A stretch of 64,000 nt of DNA from Acanthococcus lagerstroemiae (lineage: Eukaryota > Arthropoda > Insecta > Hemiptera > Eriococcidae): contig CM063114.1 of assembly GCA_031841125.1 (NCBI GenBank), forward strand, positions 34,431,574 to 34,495,573, given 5' to 3'. The notes under the pieces are model-generated. The model had not been told where the DNA came from. It saw only the letters and a list, made by a program, of their open reading frames with translations, and did not search any database. The position numbers and the translations under genes are program-made. Positions 35,501 to 46,062 of the stretch are shown here, in pieces. Each line of letters begins with the position of its first letter. Position 1 is the first letter of the stretch.

Positions 35501-36035
35501 TCTCGGTTCTATTTTATAAAAGAAAATGAGTTACGAATATACGCTACCTACCTATAGACTCGTAGCAAAGGCTTCAACGCGCAAAATCGCATTATTTGTA
35601 AGGCGAGTTTCGTATTCGTTCTTCAGCTGTTGCATTTGAAGCGTTTCTTTCTAAAATGCATTGTCAACTGTCCGATATTTTTACGGAAGATAAGATGACA
35701 CTCGTTCGCTGTAGTGTCGAAGGGGCTGAAAGCGATTTCGCTATACACTTTGAATTAGATGTTTCCACATTCGACATAAAATACGGAGAAAAATCGAATT
35801 TAGAGCCTTCGAAGCTAAAGAACGCGTGTTATCTTATTTTTTGTAAAAATATTGGATCGTACATTTCGGAAAGAAGCGTTTCATTGTTGATAATTCACTC
35901 GCGAGTTTGTTTTACACTTTGCAAATCAGCACTTGGTTAGTTGAGTTCCCTCTGTCAATACCTACTTGGGAATGGTAACGCTTTATTGAGGACAGAAATG
36001 GCGTGTTACAAATACGTACGTATATTCTGTATACG
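32563..36035. other. unassigned sequence with scattered simple repeats
   Basis: Contains (GTACCT)n at 33385-33407 and (CTGT)n(CTAT)n at 35139-35168. An isolated GGGTTGCCAGTTG word (about 34788) resembles a MITE end without a partner. CACGAAAT / AACGAAAT words recur at 33455-33555 and could be one arm of another iterated-motif element. The open frames at 33056-33415 and 35656-35940 show no recognisable domain. Confidence 0.4.
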
Positions 36036-36037
36036 TA

Positions 36038-36186
36038 GGGTGTGCCAGTTCACAATTTCTTCTTTCTGTAGTCCAGAGCGCTTTCGGGTTTTATGCCATC
36101 TTCAGTGGAGTACCCTCACTGAAGATGGCATAACAGCCGTAAGCGGTCTGAACTACAGAAGGAAGAAATTGTGAATTGGCACACCC
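36038..36186. mobile_element. hairpin MITE with GGGTGTGCC ends, TA target
   Basis: Left arm GGGTGTGCCAGTTCACAATT and its TCTTCTTTCTGTAGT continuation pair with the right arm ending GGCACACCC. TA stands on both outer sides (36036-36037 and 36187-36188). The middle holds a second palindrome, ATGCCATCTTCAGT against ACTGAAGATGGCAT. It is 149 bp and almost entirely self-complementary. Confidence 0.72.
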
Positions 36187-36420
36187 TATATACAGAATTT
36201 ACCAAGTTCACTCACACTCCAACATGGGCACGAAACGTACGTATATATACTCGGTACGCGCATACACGTGATAAAATTAGCCAAAATGGTTGAAAATTAA
36301 TGCGAGGTAATCGAATTGCCGCAGTGATGCTTCCTCTTCCTTCGCCGTCTAGTAGAGCACTCCTGCTGGAACGGATTAGCAACTGCAAAAAGTCGAATGA
36401 TTCTTCCTCTAATCGCTACA

Positions 36421-38233
36421 CTTTTCCCCTACAATAATGATGTCACAACAAATTACTTGTCAGTCAACACAAAACTAACTATTGAATTGTATGAATTAAA
36501 TCACATAATTAAAAAACTAAATAATAAAAAAGCAAATGGACATGATGGTATTTCAAACAAAATGATCAAAATAATAAGTAAAATTCATCCGGAACTGTTA
36601 ATAACAATTTACAATAAATGCCTAGCTCTCAATGAATTTCCGGACTTTTGGAAGGTAAGCAAAATACAACTATTGAATAAAATCGGAAAGAAACCCGAAC
36701 TGCCAAACTCTTATAGACCTATTTCACTGTTACCTAATTTTGGTAAAGTGTATGAAAAAATTATCCGAGAAGAAATTACAAAAGAGATAGTAACAAAAAA
36801 AGTCCTTCATAACAATCAGTTTGGGTATATAAAGAAAAAATCCACAGAAAAAGCAATCCATAAATGTCTTGAAACTATTGAAAAATATAAAAATGAATTA
36901 AATTACAAAATTATAATACTAATTAGTTTTGACATCAGTGGCGCCTTTGATTCAATTAAATGGTCGTCAATTTTAGAAAGCCTAAAACAAAATAAACTAC
37001 AGAATAACATAATAAATATTGTCAAAAACTTCATAGAAAACAGAGAGATACGATTTTATAATAACAAAGAAATTGTACATAGTCAAAAACTAAAAGCAGG
37101 TGTACCACAGGGATCTGCGCTATCACCCACCATCTTTAATATTGCGATGGCCAAAGTACACCACAATTTCAACACTGGTAAAAATATGGAATTAATCAGC
37201 TATGCTGACGACATACTGCTAATAGCTGGAATGCGTAACAACAATGATATAAATACAATAAACAGGGGAATTGAGACAATCTATAATACATTGAAAGAAT
37301 TTGGATTAAGCCTAAACCCAGAAAAAACAAACGCAATCCTAATAACTAAGAAACACAATAAAGAAACAATGAAGAAGGACATCGAAAAACTGTTAAAGCT
37401 CAACAATACAAATCTAAACTTTCAGAAGGAAATGAAATACTTAGGTATGATATGTGATGAAAACTTAAACTTCACCAGTCATGTGAATTATATAATACAA
37501 AAAATTAAAAAATACTATAGCAGGATAACAGCTTTATATAACAATACTTTCGGACTAAATTTCACGGACAGAAAAATCTTATATACGGCACTATTTAGAT
37601 CTATTGTGGAATATGGCAGCACAATATACTACCCTAAACTGAGCAAAAGCAACAAAAATAAAATCAAAAAGGAACAAAGGAAAATATTATTAAACGTCAT
37701 ATCAGCCTATAGAACAGTATCTTATTCGGCAACTAATGTCATTGCAGGAATTCTGCCTATTGAACTACAAATTGAAAAAACCAATAACGTTAAAAAAATT
37801 AAATGGTCTGGCATACGTGAAAAGGAGAAAAAAATAAAAATCAGGGATATTAATAAAAGATATATTGACGTTTGGCAAAAACAATATGAAGCAGACCAAA
37901 CTGGTAGGAGAACCTTCAAATTAATCCCAAATATAGAGTACAGAAATAAAAACAAAGATCTGAAACCAAACTTTTATCTCACACAATTTCTAACAGGTCA
38001 CGGAAACTTTGGTGAATATCTGAAAAGATTCAAAATTAATGAAATTGATAAATGTCTAAACTGCAAAAAAAAAAACCGACTCGCCAGATCACACATTTCT
38101 AATCTGTCCAGCATTCAAAGAAATACGGAAAAAGTTTGGAATAAAAAACAGTTATGACCAATGGTTCATAAACAAAACAAAAACAATAAATACAATAAAT
38201 TATGTAGGCAAAATTATGAAAAATAAAAAATAA
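36421..38233 (+). pseudogene. LINE reverse transcriptase (ORF2 fragment), one frameshift
   Basis: An open frame starting upstream at 36397 uses eight host-derived codons before LINE sequence begins. Visible RT landmarks, numbered from that start: N-G-H-D-G-I-S at about 47-53, S-Y-R-P-I-S-L-L-P at about 108, motif A with D179 (F-D-I-S-G-A-F-D), motif B G-V-P-Q-G-S-A-L-S-P at 235, and catalytic Y-A-D-D at 269-272. The C-terminal region has L-T-G-H-G-N-F-G-E-Y-L and the start of a Cys/His knuckle. An A-run of 11 at 38065-38075 shifts the frame. In the next frame the expected D-S-P-D-H-T-F and I-C-P knuckle continues to a stop at 38231-38233. The T-G-H-G-x-F signature and the CCHC-like tail point to the R1 clade. 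Confidence 0.85.
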
Positions 38234-38470
38234 AGAAAAACCCAACCGTTAAACCGACCCTTCCTTCGATGTTCATATTATAATTTACAAAGCATGTAGT
38301 TTTAGAGGATAGATTACATTAAGTTTTAATTTAAGTTGAATAGTTTTGTCGGTTATATAATGTTCCTGTGATGACCCGATGACTACGGAAAAACCAAGAT
38401 TGGTAAAAGTAGTCCTCGGGTCAATACAAATCGCACATGTACTTTAAAAAAAAATAAAATTTAAAAAAAA
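36421..38470 (+). mobile_element. 5'-truncated R1-type LINE with 10-bp TSD
   Basis: The element is bounded by AATCGCTACA at 36411-36420 and 38471-38480 and ends in an A-rich tail (about 38444-38470). The endonuclease half is missing and the sequence starts just before the RT domain, which is the usual result of incomplete reverse transcription. The 3' UTR runs from 38234 to the tail. It lies in the putative 5' UTR intron of CPT1, ending 99 bp before the exon 1 acceptor, in the same orientation as the gene. Confidence 0.88.
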
Positions 38471-38569
38471 AATCGCTACAATAATACGTACTTTGGGCCC
38501 ATCGATCGGTATTTCTACTATTTTTGTACATACAGACGCTAATGCGTTAATTTTGCATTTTGTTTCTAG

Positions 38570-38595
38570 TTGCAAATTGTTATTTTGAATACGCG
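38570..38595 (+). promoter_or_regulatory. CPT1 5' UTR part of exon, after a splice acceptor
   Basis: A polypyrimidine-rich acceptor TTTTGTTTCTAG ends at 38569. The 26 bases that follow precede the ATG in the context ACGCGATGG. An acceptor here implies at least one upstream non-coding exon, which I could not locate. Confidence 0.65.
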
Positions 38596-38736
38596 ATGGC
38601 GGAAGCCCACTCGGCCGTGGCATTCTCATTCGCAGTCACTCACGAAGGATGGGACGTGAATTTTGACAGGGAAGTTCTGCGTCTGGTCATCGCTTCGGGA
38701 CTTCGATCGTGGAAGAAACGATTCTTGCGTTTTCAG
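38596..38736 (+). CDS. CPT1: carnitine O-palmitoyltransferase 1, coding exon 1 (residues 1-47)
   Basis: CPT1 sits in the mitochondrial outer membrane and transfers long-chain acyl groups from CoA to carnitine, the malonyl-CoA-controlled entry step of fatty acid oxidation. The exon encodes the N-terminal regulatory segment: it begins M-A-E-A-H and continues A-V-A-F-S-F-A-V-T, then reaches S-G-L-R-S-W-K-K-R-F-L-R-F. This is the highly conserved start of animal CPT1 (vertebrate form: M-A-E-A-H-Q-A-V-A-F and S-W-K-K-K-F-I-R-F). Glu3 and His5, known in mammalian CPT1A to matter for malonyl-CoA inhibition, are both present. The exon is 141 bp, in phase 0, and ends at the donor CAG|GTACCT. The start ATG is fixed by family conservation. 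The Drosophila gene is called withered (whd). Confidence 0.93.
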
Positions 38737-40840
38737 GTACCTGCTCGCCGACAAAACGAACTTTTATTACGCGTTAGCTTTCCTTTTTTTTTCCCCTTTT
38801 TCTGCACGTAAAGTAAAATAAGGAGAAAAGTTCGATTGCTGTTAAGTAGACTGTTCTCATTTTTTAGCTTTACCGTTCGTTCGCGTCGTCTCCTTTTTTC
38901 CTTCGCTCTTTTTCCAACCGGGACTAAGAGTACGATAACGGAACCTCGACTTTTCGACGCATTTTCGGACATTCTATTTCTTTTTTACCCGATCGATGTG
39001 CAAGGTCTAATCATTGGTTCGCTAACCAATAGGTACTGTAAGGACGTAACCGAGGTAAAGTTTTCCCGTGTAGATATCGTCTACCGACATTGGCGAGAAT
39101 ATTTTGACCGCCAACCGATGGAAAATACCGTCAAAAATTTTCATTCATTTTAGACCCGTTAGCTTCTTCTCGCTTATCGCAGCTGTCGAGAACAGATACG
39201 AACGAAAGTGAAATTTTTTTCCTCAATATAAGTGCCTGCGTATGTAAGTCTGTAGTGAGCGATATTATTTCGGGGGTCCGATGAGTTGGGGGGGGGGTCT
39301 TAGTGAATAATGTGTATAGCGTGTCTATCGGTCGACGGAAGAAAAAAATCGAACATTTTATCGAGAGGTTAGAAGGTCGTGTAAATGTCTGCCATAAAAG
39401 ATCGTTTGAAAGGTTTTGGTACCCTCCGTCTATCCCTCCTGTGTGTGCCTTCGAGATGTACGATGTTTTCTCGGAGGGCTTGGCATTATTTTTGAAGAGC
39501 TAGTCGAGCAAAGTCGATCGAAATTCGAGAAATGTTAAGTTTTCATTCAGTAGACTCTTTGGAAATTACAATTCACGTACGCAGTAAGTATCGGCAGGGT
39601 ACTAATACGAATATAGTAATGGGCAAGACTGTCTGTAGCAAAAACTATCGATAATTCCAATTTTGAAATTTTGAGAAGATTTCACGAAATTTTTCTAAAT
39701 AAATTTTTAAATATTTTATGAAATTGGGAGGTACGTCTCACAGGGATATTATTGAAGTAGCCGGGGGGGGGGGGGTAGAGAAATTTTTCGGGAAATCCTA
39801 CCCGTCAAACGGGTTATTGTGTGCTATACGAGGAGTGCGGAAACCGATCTCTTCTTGAGCGATGACTATAATACTTAACGTATTTTTGCGCGCTGCTGGA
39901 AACATAAATATTTTCGTCGGTTTATTTTATAAGAAATCATTGTTCGTATCAGGTGCGGGTGATCGATTTCCAATTCGTATTCTGCACTCGATACGCGAAA
40001 TGGAAGGTGCGATAAGTACCTTTTATCGTCTAACATTTAAGTAGAAAGTAGATGCGGATGTCGAGAGGGAGAGTTATTTTATTTTCTAGTTTTTTCCCGC
40101 ATTTCCCTGCGTCGCCATCCTGGTTGTCTATGATGCTTGTTTATCGTATATAGATGAGTCGACTGACTAGGTTAGATATTACATTTTTACAATTTAGCGA
40201 TTGGATGTTTGACAAATGTAACGCGCTTACTGCTGGGTATCACAGTGCTAAGGACGGGGTACGCACTTACTTCAGTTGGCATCGACCATCGAGCTTACAC
40301 TCTATTCCAATTATTCGGTCGTCAGTATCATCAGTACGGTATCTGTGTGCGAGTGTTTGCTTCGTAGTTACGTGTATAGAGTGTACAACTTTGAACTTTG
40401 TATCGCGAGGAGACACACGATAACATTATGTTGACAGTTGAGATGAAATTGCTCCTGTTACAAGGTCTTCGTTTTTCTTGGCCCGAGTGCCCAAGTACGT
40501 AGTTCCGCATTTCGACTAACCTGTCGCCAGTTGTGTAACTCGCAAACACTCGGCTACGATCGACGTGTGACAATTTTTTATCGTAGCGATCGTTCTTCCT
40601 GCCCCCCGCCATCTCCCTCTCTCCGTCATAACGCGTCTAATTGCTCGCATTTACGCGTTTTAACGTCTACTCGACGAATAGTAATTGAAATTCCTGAAAT
40701 CTTTTACGTTCTGATACCAATATCTTTTCTTACTAAGTCGAATGTAAATAAAATCAAAAGATTTTTCTTTCGCGACGCTAGCAAATGACAGTTTTCCGAA
40801 ATGGCCCCGTCCCGCCCTGAAGATTCGCCTTCGCAAGTTC

Positions 40841-40926
40841 GACGCATGCCAAACTGGCCCCTATGACACCGCACCCCCAGCACCGGAAACTACCCTTTCG
40901 GACATCGCATCAGTGCTGAGGGGATC
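40841..40926 (-). repeat. dispersed GC-rich repeat, copy 3
   Basis: Contains GACACCGCACCCCCAGCACC, then GGAAACTACCCTTTCGGACA and TCGCATCAGTGCTGAGGGGAT, closely matching the copy at 48258-48360 and more distantly 4752-4836. Confidence 0.65.
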
Positions 40927-41477
40927 TCGTTTTTACCTAATTGGGTAAAGGATTGAACTATTCCAGTGGCTAGCTTAAGCTGAAAAATCTTTTTAAGCCG
41001 CGGCAATAGTTTGGGGTTCGCTTATATTTTTCATCCTAAGATTCATTTTGCAGTATACCTGTTTCACATCTTTCATCTTCATTTGACCTCTCAGTTTCAC
41101 AATGATTTCTCGAGTAGTGAACCATTTGTTTTTAAATTACGCTTCGCCTTCGCTCAATTTCTCGCGTTTAGGCGCGAGTAGTAAGCTACTCCCTTACCGT
41201 TGGCACCGAAAAGTGTCTCGTATAGAAAAAGTGTTTTCGGCTTCCTCCATCTAACGGCTCAAAAATCGATTCATTCCATTTACCGACTGAAGCTCGTAAG
41301 CGTTTCCAAAATTTACGATTGCGAAAAAACGCACGCTTTGAATCATGGAACTTGCCTTAGTGATAGATAACGCTCGTTGACATAAATAATAAATTGAAAT
41401 TGTACGAGCGCTACTTTAAGCCTCTATAAGATAATCCATCGTGTTTCATGAAAATCCGTGTATCGTTCGTACTGTAA

Positions 41478-41772
41478 CAGGATGGCCAGTTCCTGGAAAA
41501 CCGGGGAAAATTAGGCAATGTGAGCACACCTGGAAAAGTCAGAGAATTTCGAAAGAAAATCAAAAAAGTCGGAGAATTTGGAAGAAAATTCGGTGTGGAA
41601 GTATCGTATAATTTTCTCTGTCAGCCTCGATTGAACTTTCTTTGGTTTTTTTTTTTTGAATAATTTTGTTAGGAAAAGTTTGAAAATAAATTGGAAAAAC
41701 CTGAAAAAAAAATGTAGCAAAATCGGGAAAAAGTCCGGGAATTTTTTTGGGGTGAGAAAACTGGCCACCCTG
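41478..41772. mobile_element. CAGGATGGCCAGTT MITE with 5-bp TSD
   Basis: Left end CAGGATGGCCAGTTCCTGG and right end AACTGGCCACCCTG are inverted, with TGTAA directly before and after (41473-41477 and 41773-41777). Subterminal AAAACCGGGGAAAA and AGTC(A/C)GxGAATTT words recall the element at 19613-20001. It is 295 bp and non-coding. Confidence 0.7.
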
Positions 41773-41911
41773 TGTAACCATTTTTCGTTCTACTTATTTG
41801 ACCGATTGTGACCCAAAATTCGTAATTTCGAGCCCTGGGCGCACCCTCTTAAAATTGTTTACCGTCCTCGAACTTTCACAAAACCATGTTCTCACCGAAT
41901 TCGATGATTTG

Positions 41912-42596
41912 GCTGTAACCAGTTTGCGGCCGAACGCAGCAGAAATGTACCTATTTGCAGCCCAGGAAATAACGTAGATTACTCAATTTGCGGCCCATTG
42001 CCCAACACTTTAACTAACTTGCACGAGTCCTTAAAGGGCGTGAAATTTCCTACCAGTATTGGAGAAGAATTCCTCATGGTAAACGATGACGTCAATAATA
42101 TCCTCATGTTCTCTAATGAGACTAACTTAGGTACGGTTCATCTCGAAGTGCAATGCTATGCTCATGGATGGAACTTGGAACTTTCTACGAGTGTCCGAAA
42201 TTGTTTTCGCAGTTATTCTCCACGTAAGGAGGAAACATACGCATGCACTCCTGGTGTACTTCCTTTTGAATGGGAAACCGTCGGATTGTTACCCCCCCCC
42301 CCCCAGAAATTGGAAGTTTTTTGCTTTTGACGTTCGAGCCGCGGACTATTTTTGTCGATTTTGCGCTCGCCATCCACTTAGCAGTAGTAAAAGTGTGGCC
42401 GTCTGCGTCAATTCTCGGATGCCAATTTCTTCTGGAACAGGCCTGGTTCCGGAAAATCCAACAATTAGGCCTAACGAAAATGTACCGCAGCAAAAGTGCT
42501 GAAGGCTACCTACGGCCGCAAATTGAGTAATGTACGTTCTTCCGCGGGCCGCAAATTGAGTAATGTACTTTCTGTCACAGGCCGCAAGTTGAAGCA
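41912..42596 (+). mobile_element. MULE relic with iterated TTTGCGGCC terminal repeats
   Basis: The left end has TTTGCGGCC at about 41922 and 41988 and a variant, TTTGCAGCCC, at 41953. The right end has GGCCGCAAATTGAGTAATGT twice and GGCCGCAAGTTG once (42514-42590). The composite unit ATTACTCAATTTGCGGCC is shared between the two ends. GATGATTTG flanks both sides (41903-41911 and 42597-42605), a 9-bp TSD typical of Mutator. The interior holds a broken piece of MULE transposase, so this is a deletion derivative inside CPT1 intron 1. Confidence 0.83.
41998..42280 (+). pseudogene. MULE transposase fragment around the first catalytic Asp
   Basis: The frame from 41998 gives F-P-T-S-I-G-E-E-F then N-I-L-M-F-S-N-E-T-N-L. 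After a frameshift near 42135-42150, the frame from 42158 gives L-M-D-G-T-W-N-F-L, then V-I-L-H-V, then A-L-L-V-Y-F-L-L-N-G-K. This reproduces, in order, the segment of the intact transposase around I-P-x(n)-R-V-I-V-F-A-T-x-N, A-D-G-T-F (D208) and V-P-L-V-Y-A-F-L-S-E-K. Downstream sequence, including a C-run at 42292-42304, no longer matches. Confidence 0.72.
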
Positions 42597-44120
42597 GATG
42601 ATTTGAGAGTCGAGAATCATCGATCTGGAAACAAGTGGAAAACAATGACCTCCTCTATGTACATATTAATCAAGTACGTCTAGCGTAAGTAGTACCCGTT
42701 AGTGGGCAGTATCGAGTTCGCATTTTGGTGGGTTTTCTTTGTCGCGTCATTACTTTTCTACCAGTTGGACTAGAATGCCCAAATTCGAATCGAGCGGATT
42801 GGAATGAGCGACTGCGTAAAAAAAAATAATAAAGTATGCCCGATTTCGTTGAAAAATATTGAAATTTTCCTTTTGGTGGCTTCAATTTTGAGAATATGCC
42901 GTACGTTTATCCGGAGTATTTTATTCTTCTCGACGTGTACCTAAATCTCCTTCCAACTTATCCTTCGGAACCGGGACACCCTGTATAGGTAATACCACAC
43001 AGATCAACGAGTCGTAAGAGTTTCTTTGTGCGATTCGAATGAAAATAAAGGGCAAGGGGCAAAAAGTCGTTGAAATAGAAATAAATGATGTAGTTAGCAA
43101 ATAGTCGAGTGGAGTGACTTATGGCGCATGCAGCGTTTTCACGGTTATGCTAGGTCGTTGCTCGTTCGTCGCCTACATGACGTCAAAATACGGAATAGCA
43201 GATCGCTTGTTCGAGAATATACTGAAAATTTCCGACGACAATCTAACAAATGTTTCGTTTCGTGTTGTTCTACGACCCCAGGGCGACATAATGTTCGAAA
43301 ATCGATGTTTCTTGCCCAATGTATTTCACTATATACGTACATCGACTGTAACAAACAGCGTGCACGCTAAGTTTTTTTTTGTTTTTTTTTTGAATTATAT
43401 GTTGTTTTTTTGTTTTAAATTATGCAAATCGATAGAAAACAAAAAACAATAAGACCTTCCAACTACGATAAACCCGAATTTTGGTCGCAATTTTGCCCTC
43501 GAGGAATGAGCAAGGTCACAGCTTGGTGGAGACTTCCGTACGAGTATGTCGATCATCAATGCGGCAACTCGACCACGCGTAAAAAGTGTGTAGCCTCCTA
43601 GCATTTCCCCCCCCCCATTTTTTTCGTCGTAGTTTGTGTTTCCGAAGTTGATACTTAAAATATTATCTGTGAGAAAAGGAAAAACAAATCAGTTAAATCT
43701 AGGTACATACGAGTATTATGCGGCTAATTTGAAGAACATACCGAAACTCGAAATACGACCAATTTCTAAGATTTTTAAAAGAGGAAAAACGATATGAATT
43801 TAACGGAGTTCAATTTTTACGAATATTATGTTCCTGGAATAGACTCGAACGCGTAGACGGACGAAAGCTATTGCTAGGGGGGCTATAGTTGACTTTTTGG
43901 ACGGGGTAGTCTTTCTATCGCCCTAAGATCTGACAACCAGAGTGTACACGTATGTCCGAGCGAGTCTTTGCTACCGATTTGGTTGAAATCGGAGACACCT
44001 AAGGCAGGCAGGGCAGCGACCAAGTTATTGGCGCTAGTATGCGTGGAGCGTGGAATGATCGGTGCGAGGCGAGTGGATACCGAACAGGTAGGATGAGGTG
44101 ATGTACTCGTACTTGGTGTG

Positions 44121-44957
44121 TTTTTTTTTTTTTTATTTAATAAATTTATTGACACAACATATTCATACAGACAACAGATCTCTCCAGTGCTTTTACAATC
44201 AGTTTGTCGCACTGGTGAGGTCTGATTGAGTTCTTATGTGTATACTATACAATACATCTATTTACCAATCCACTTATACACGAGCTTATAGTACGTATAC
44301 ATTTTACACCCCTCTTTTTTTGGCGTTACATTAGACAGAGCGTTACTGGATATCTTTTTTGGTTTTCAATATTTCTTTCAAAAATTTGTTTATTTTGACA
44401 TAGCTTTCTTTTTCTTGTAAACATTTTCCTAAGATCTCCTCTGTAATATTATGTTTCGTTCTGATTTGATTAAAATTTTGACATTCTATAAAAGTGTGAT
44501 CTGGACTATCTTCATATTTTTTATTACAATCCCTACAACGACTGTTATCTGTTATTTGGTATTTCTGTAGATATGTTGCAAAATTACCATGTCCGGTGAG
44601 GTATTGTGTTAGGAAATAGTTAGATTTTAGATTTTTATTTTTTAGTCTCTCTTCTATGTGAGGAATCAGTTTTGCCGTTCTTCTTCCTGTCTTCTCTGTG
44701 CTATATTGTTCTTGCCATATTTTATTTGTTTCTTGTTTTACTTCCTTTATTTTCTCTTTTAGTTGCTTTTCTGTAAATTTTCTGGTTCTCGCTTCCGCTT
44801 CAATTCTTTTTATTCTATTAATTTGTTTTAGTTGTAGGTTTATTGGTGTCACTCCGGCTATTACATATGTGGCAGTATGTGAGACTGTTCTATACACAAA
44901 TATCACTCCTATTTTTTTTTTGCTTTGATACTTTTTGTTTTTGGTACTGTATGACAC
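44121..44957 (-). pseudogene. R1-type LINE 3' fragment A
   Basis: Antisense to CPT1. The minus-strand frame 44343-44957 (204 codons) holds the C-terminal end of a LINE polyprotein. It contains Y-R-T-V-S-H-T-A-T-Y-V-I-A-G, the pattern K-I-W-Q-E-Q-Y then G-R-R, and L-T-G-H-G-N-F-A-T-Y-L. It ends in an intact C-x2-C...H...C knuckle (C-R-D-C, D-S-P-D-H-T-F, E-C). The T14 run at 44121-44134 is the complement of the poly-A tail and marks the 3' end. It is the same family as the LINE at 36421 but a different copy, strongly 5' truncated. Confidence 0.82.
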
Positions 44958-45012
44958 TGAGAACCACTTTTTGCTTAGTTTACTTCATTATTACAGTGGA
45001 TAGACTAGTTCT

Positions 45013-45402
45013 TCAATTAATATATTTTTCTTTCTTTTTCATGATTTCATTTACATAGTCGATTGTTATTTGTATGCTGTTGCGATTTTCAAACCAGTTT
45101 TTGCTTATATTTTCAATTTTGTGCTTATTTCTAATTTCTTTGAAAGCGGGACATGTCAAGAAGGTGTGATCTGGGGTGTCTGTTAATTTTTTTTTGCAGT
45201 TTATGCAGGTGTCATCTTCTATGATTTTGAATTTTTTTAAATATACGCCAAAGTTTCCGTGACCTGTTAGGAATTGTGTGAGGTAGAAGTTAGGTTTTAG
45301 TTCTTTATTTTTAAGTCTTTCTTCAATGTTTGGTATCAGTTCATAAGTTCTTCTTCCTTTTTCGGAGGTGTTATATTCTTCTTGCCAGAGATTGTTGTGG
45401 TT
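45013..45402 (-). pseudogene. R1-type LINE 3' fragment B
   Basis: The minus-strand frame gives L-W-Q-E-E-Y, G-R-R-T-Y-E-L-I-P-N, then L-T-G-H-G-N-F-G-V-Y-L and the knuckle C-I-N-C...D-T-P-D-H-T-F-L-T-C, stopping at 45013. LINE similarity begins at about 45402, and the open frame upstream to 45498 is unrelated. It lies in tandem with fragment A, same orientation, 55 bp apart, and lacks an obvious A tail. Confidence 0.8.
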
Positions 45403-46062
45403 AGAAGTGCGCGTATTAACGCGTACGACGCGACGTGACGCGGCGCCGTTTGTTTTCGTTGGATAGAAAATTCGTAAGAACGCCATCGCGTCCACCACGT
45501 GCCGTTGTTATGGGAAATTAAGAAAATACGACGAAATTCATCCATCCATCCGTCTATCGAGGATTGATGTATCGTGGTAGTAAGATACCTACCGTTAGTT
45601 TTGTAAACAAAATTTACTGCAGCTAAAATTACCGCGCCAACGTGTTCGTATAGCGCGCGGCAGTTATTTGTTCTGAAAGTTCCTACCGCTTATCGCCGAT
45701 CTATTCGTATTTTCATTTTCCAAATTGTCGCCGACTTTTCCAAACCATTATTTTTCGCTTTCAGTATTGTAGGTATTGTGTATTTCGTTGCGTAACCTTT
45801 CTTCTATGTACGTAAACAAAATGCGGTGTAGTAGAAACCGTGTTCATAACTACGTATGTGGAATAGGTGTTAAAACGAATAATAAGACACGATACATTTG
45901 AAAATTCGCCGGCGACGAGTATCATACCCTAGTATCCTATCGAACTATTCGATGTACGAGTAACAATACCATCGAGTTCGGTTCAAAATGCTACGAAAAA
46001 CAACTCGATACGAGGCGAAAATTACAGTGCTTAAAACCCGTTTGAATTTCGACGAGCCGCTA

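Noticed and set aside
42972..42984. Complete TA-target MITE ending GGGACACCCTG
   Set aside because: Only one end is visible. I found no matching left end within a plausible distance.
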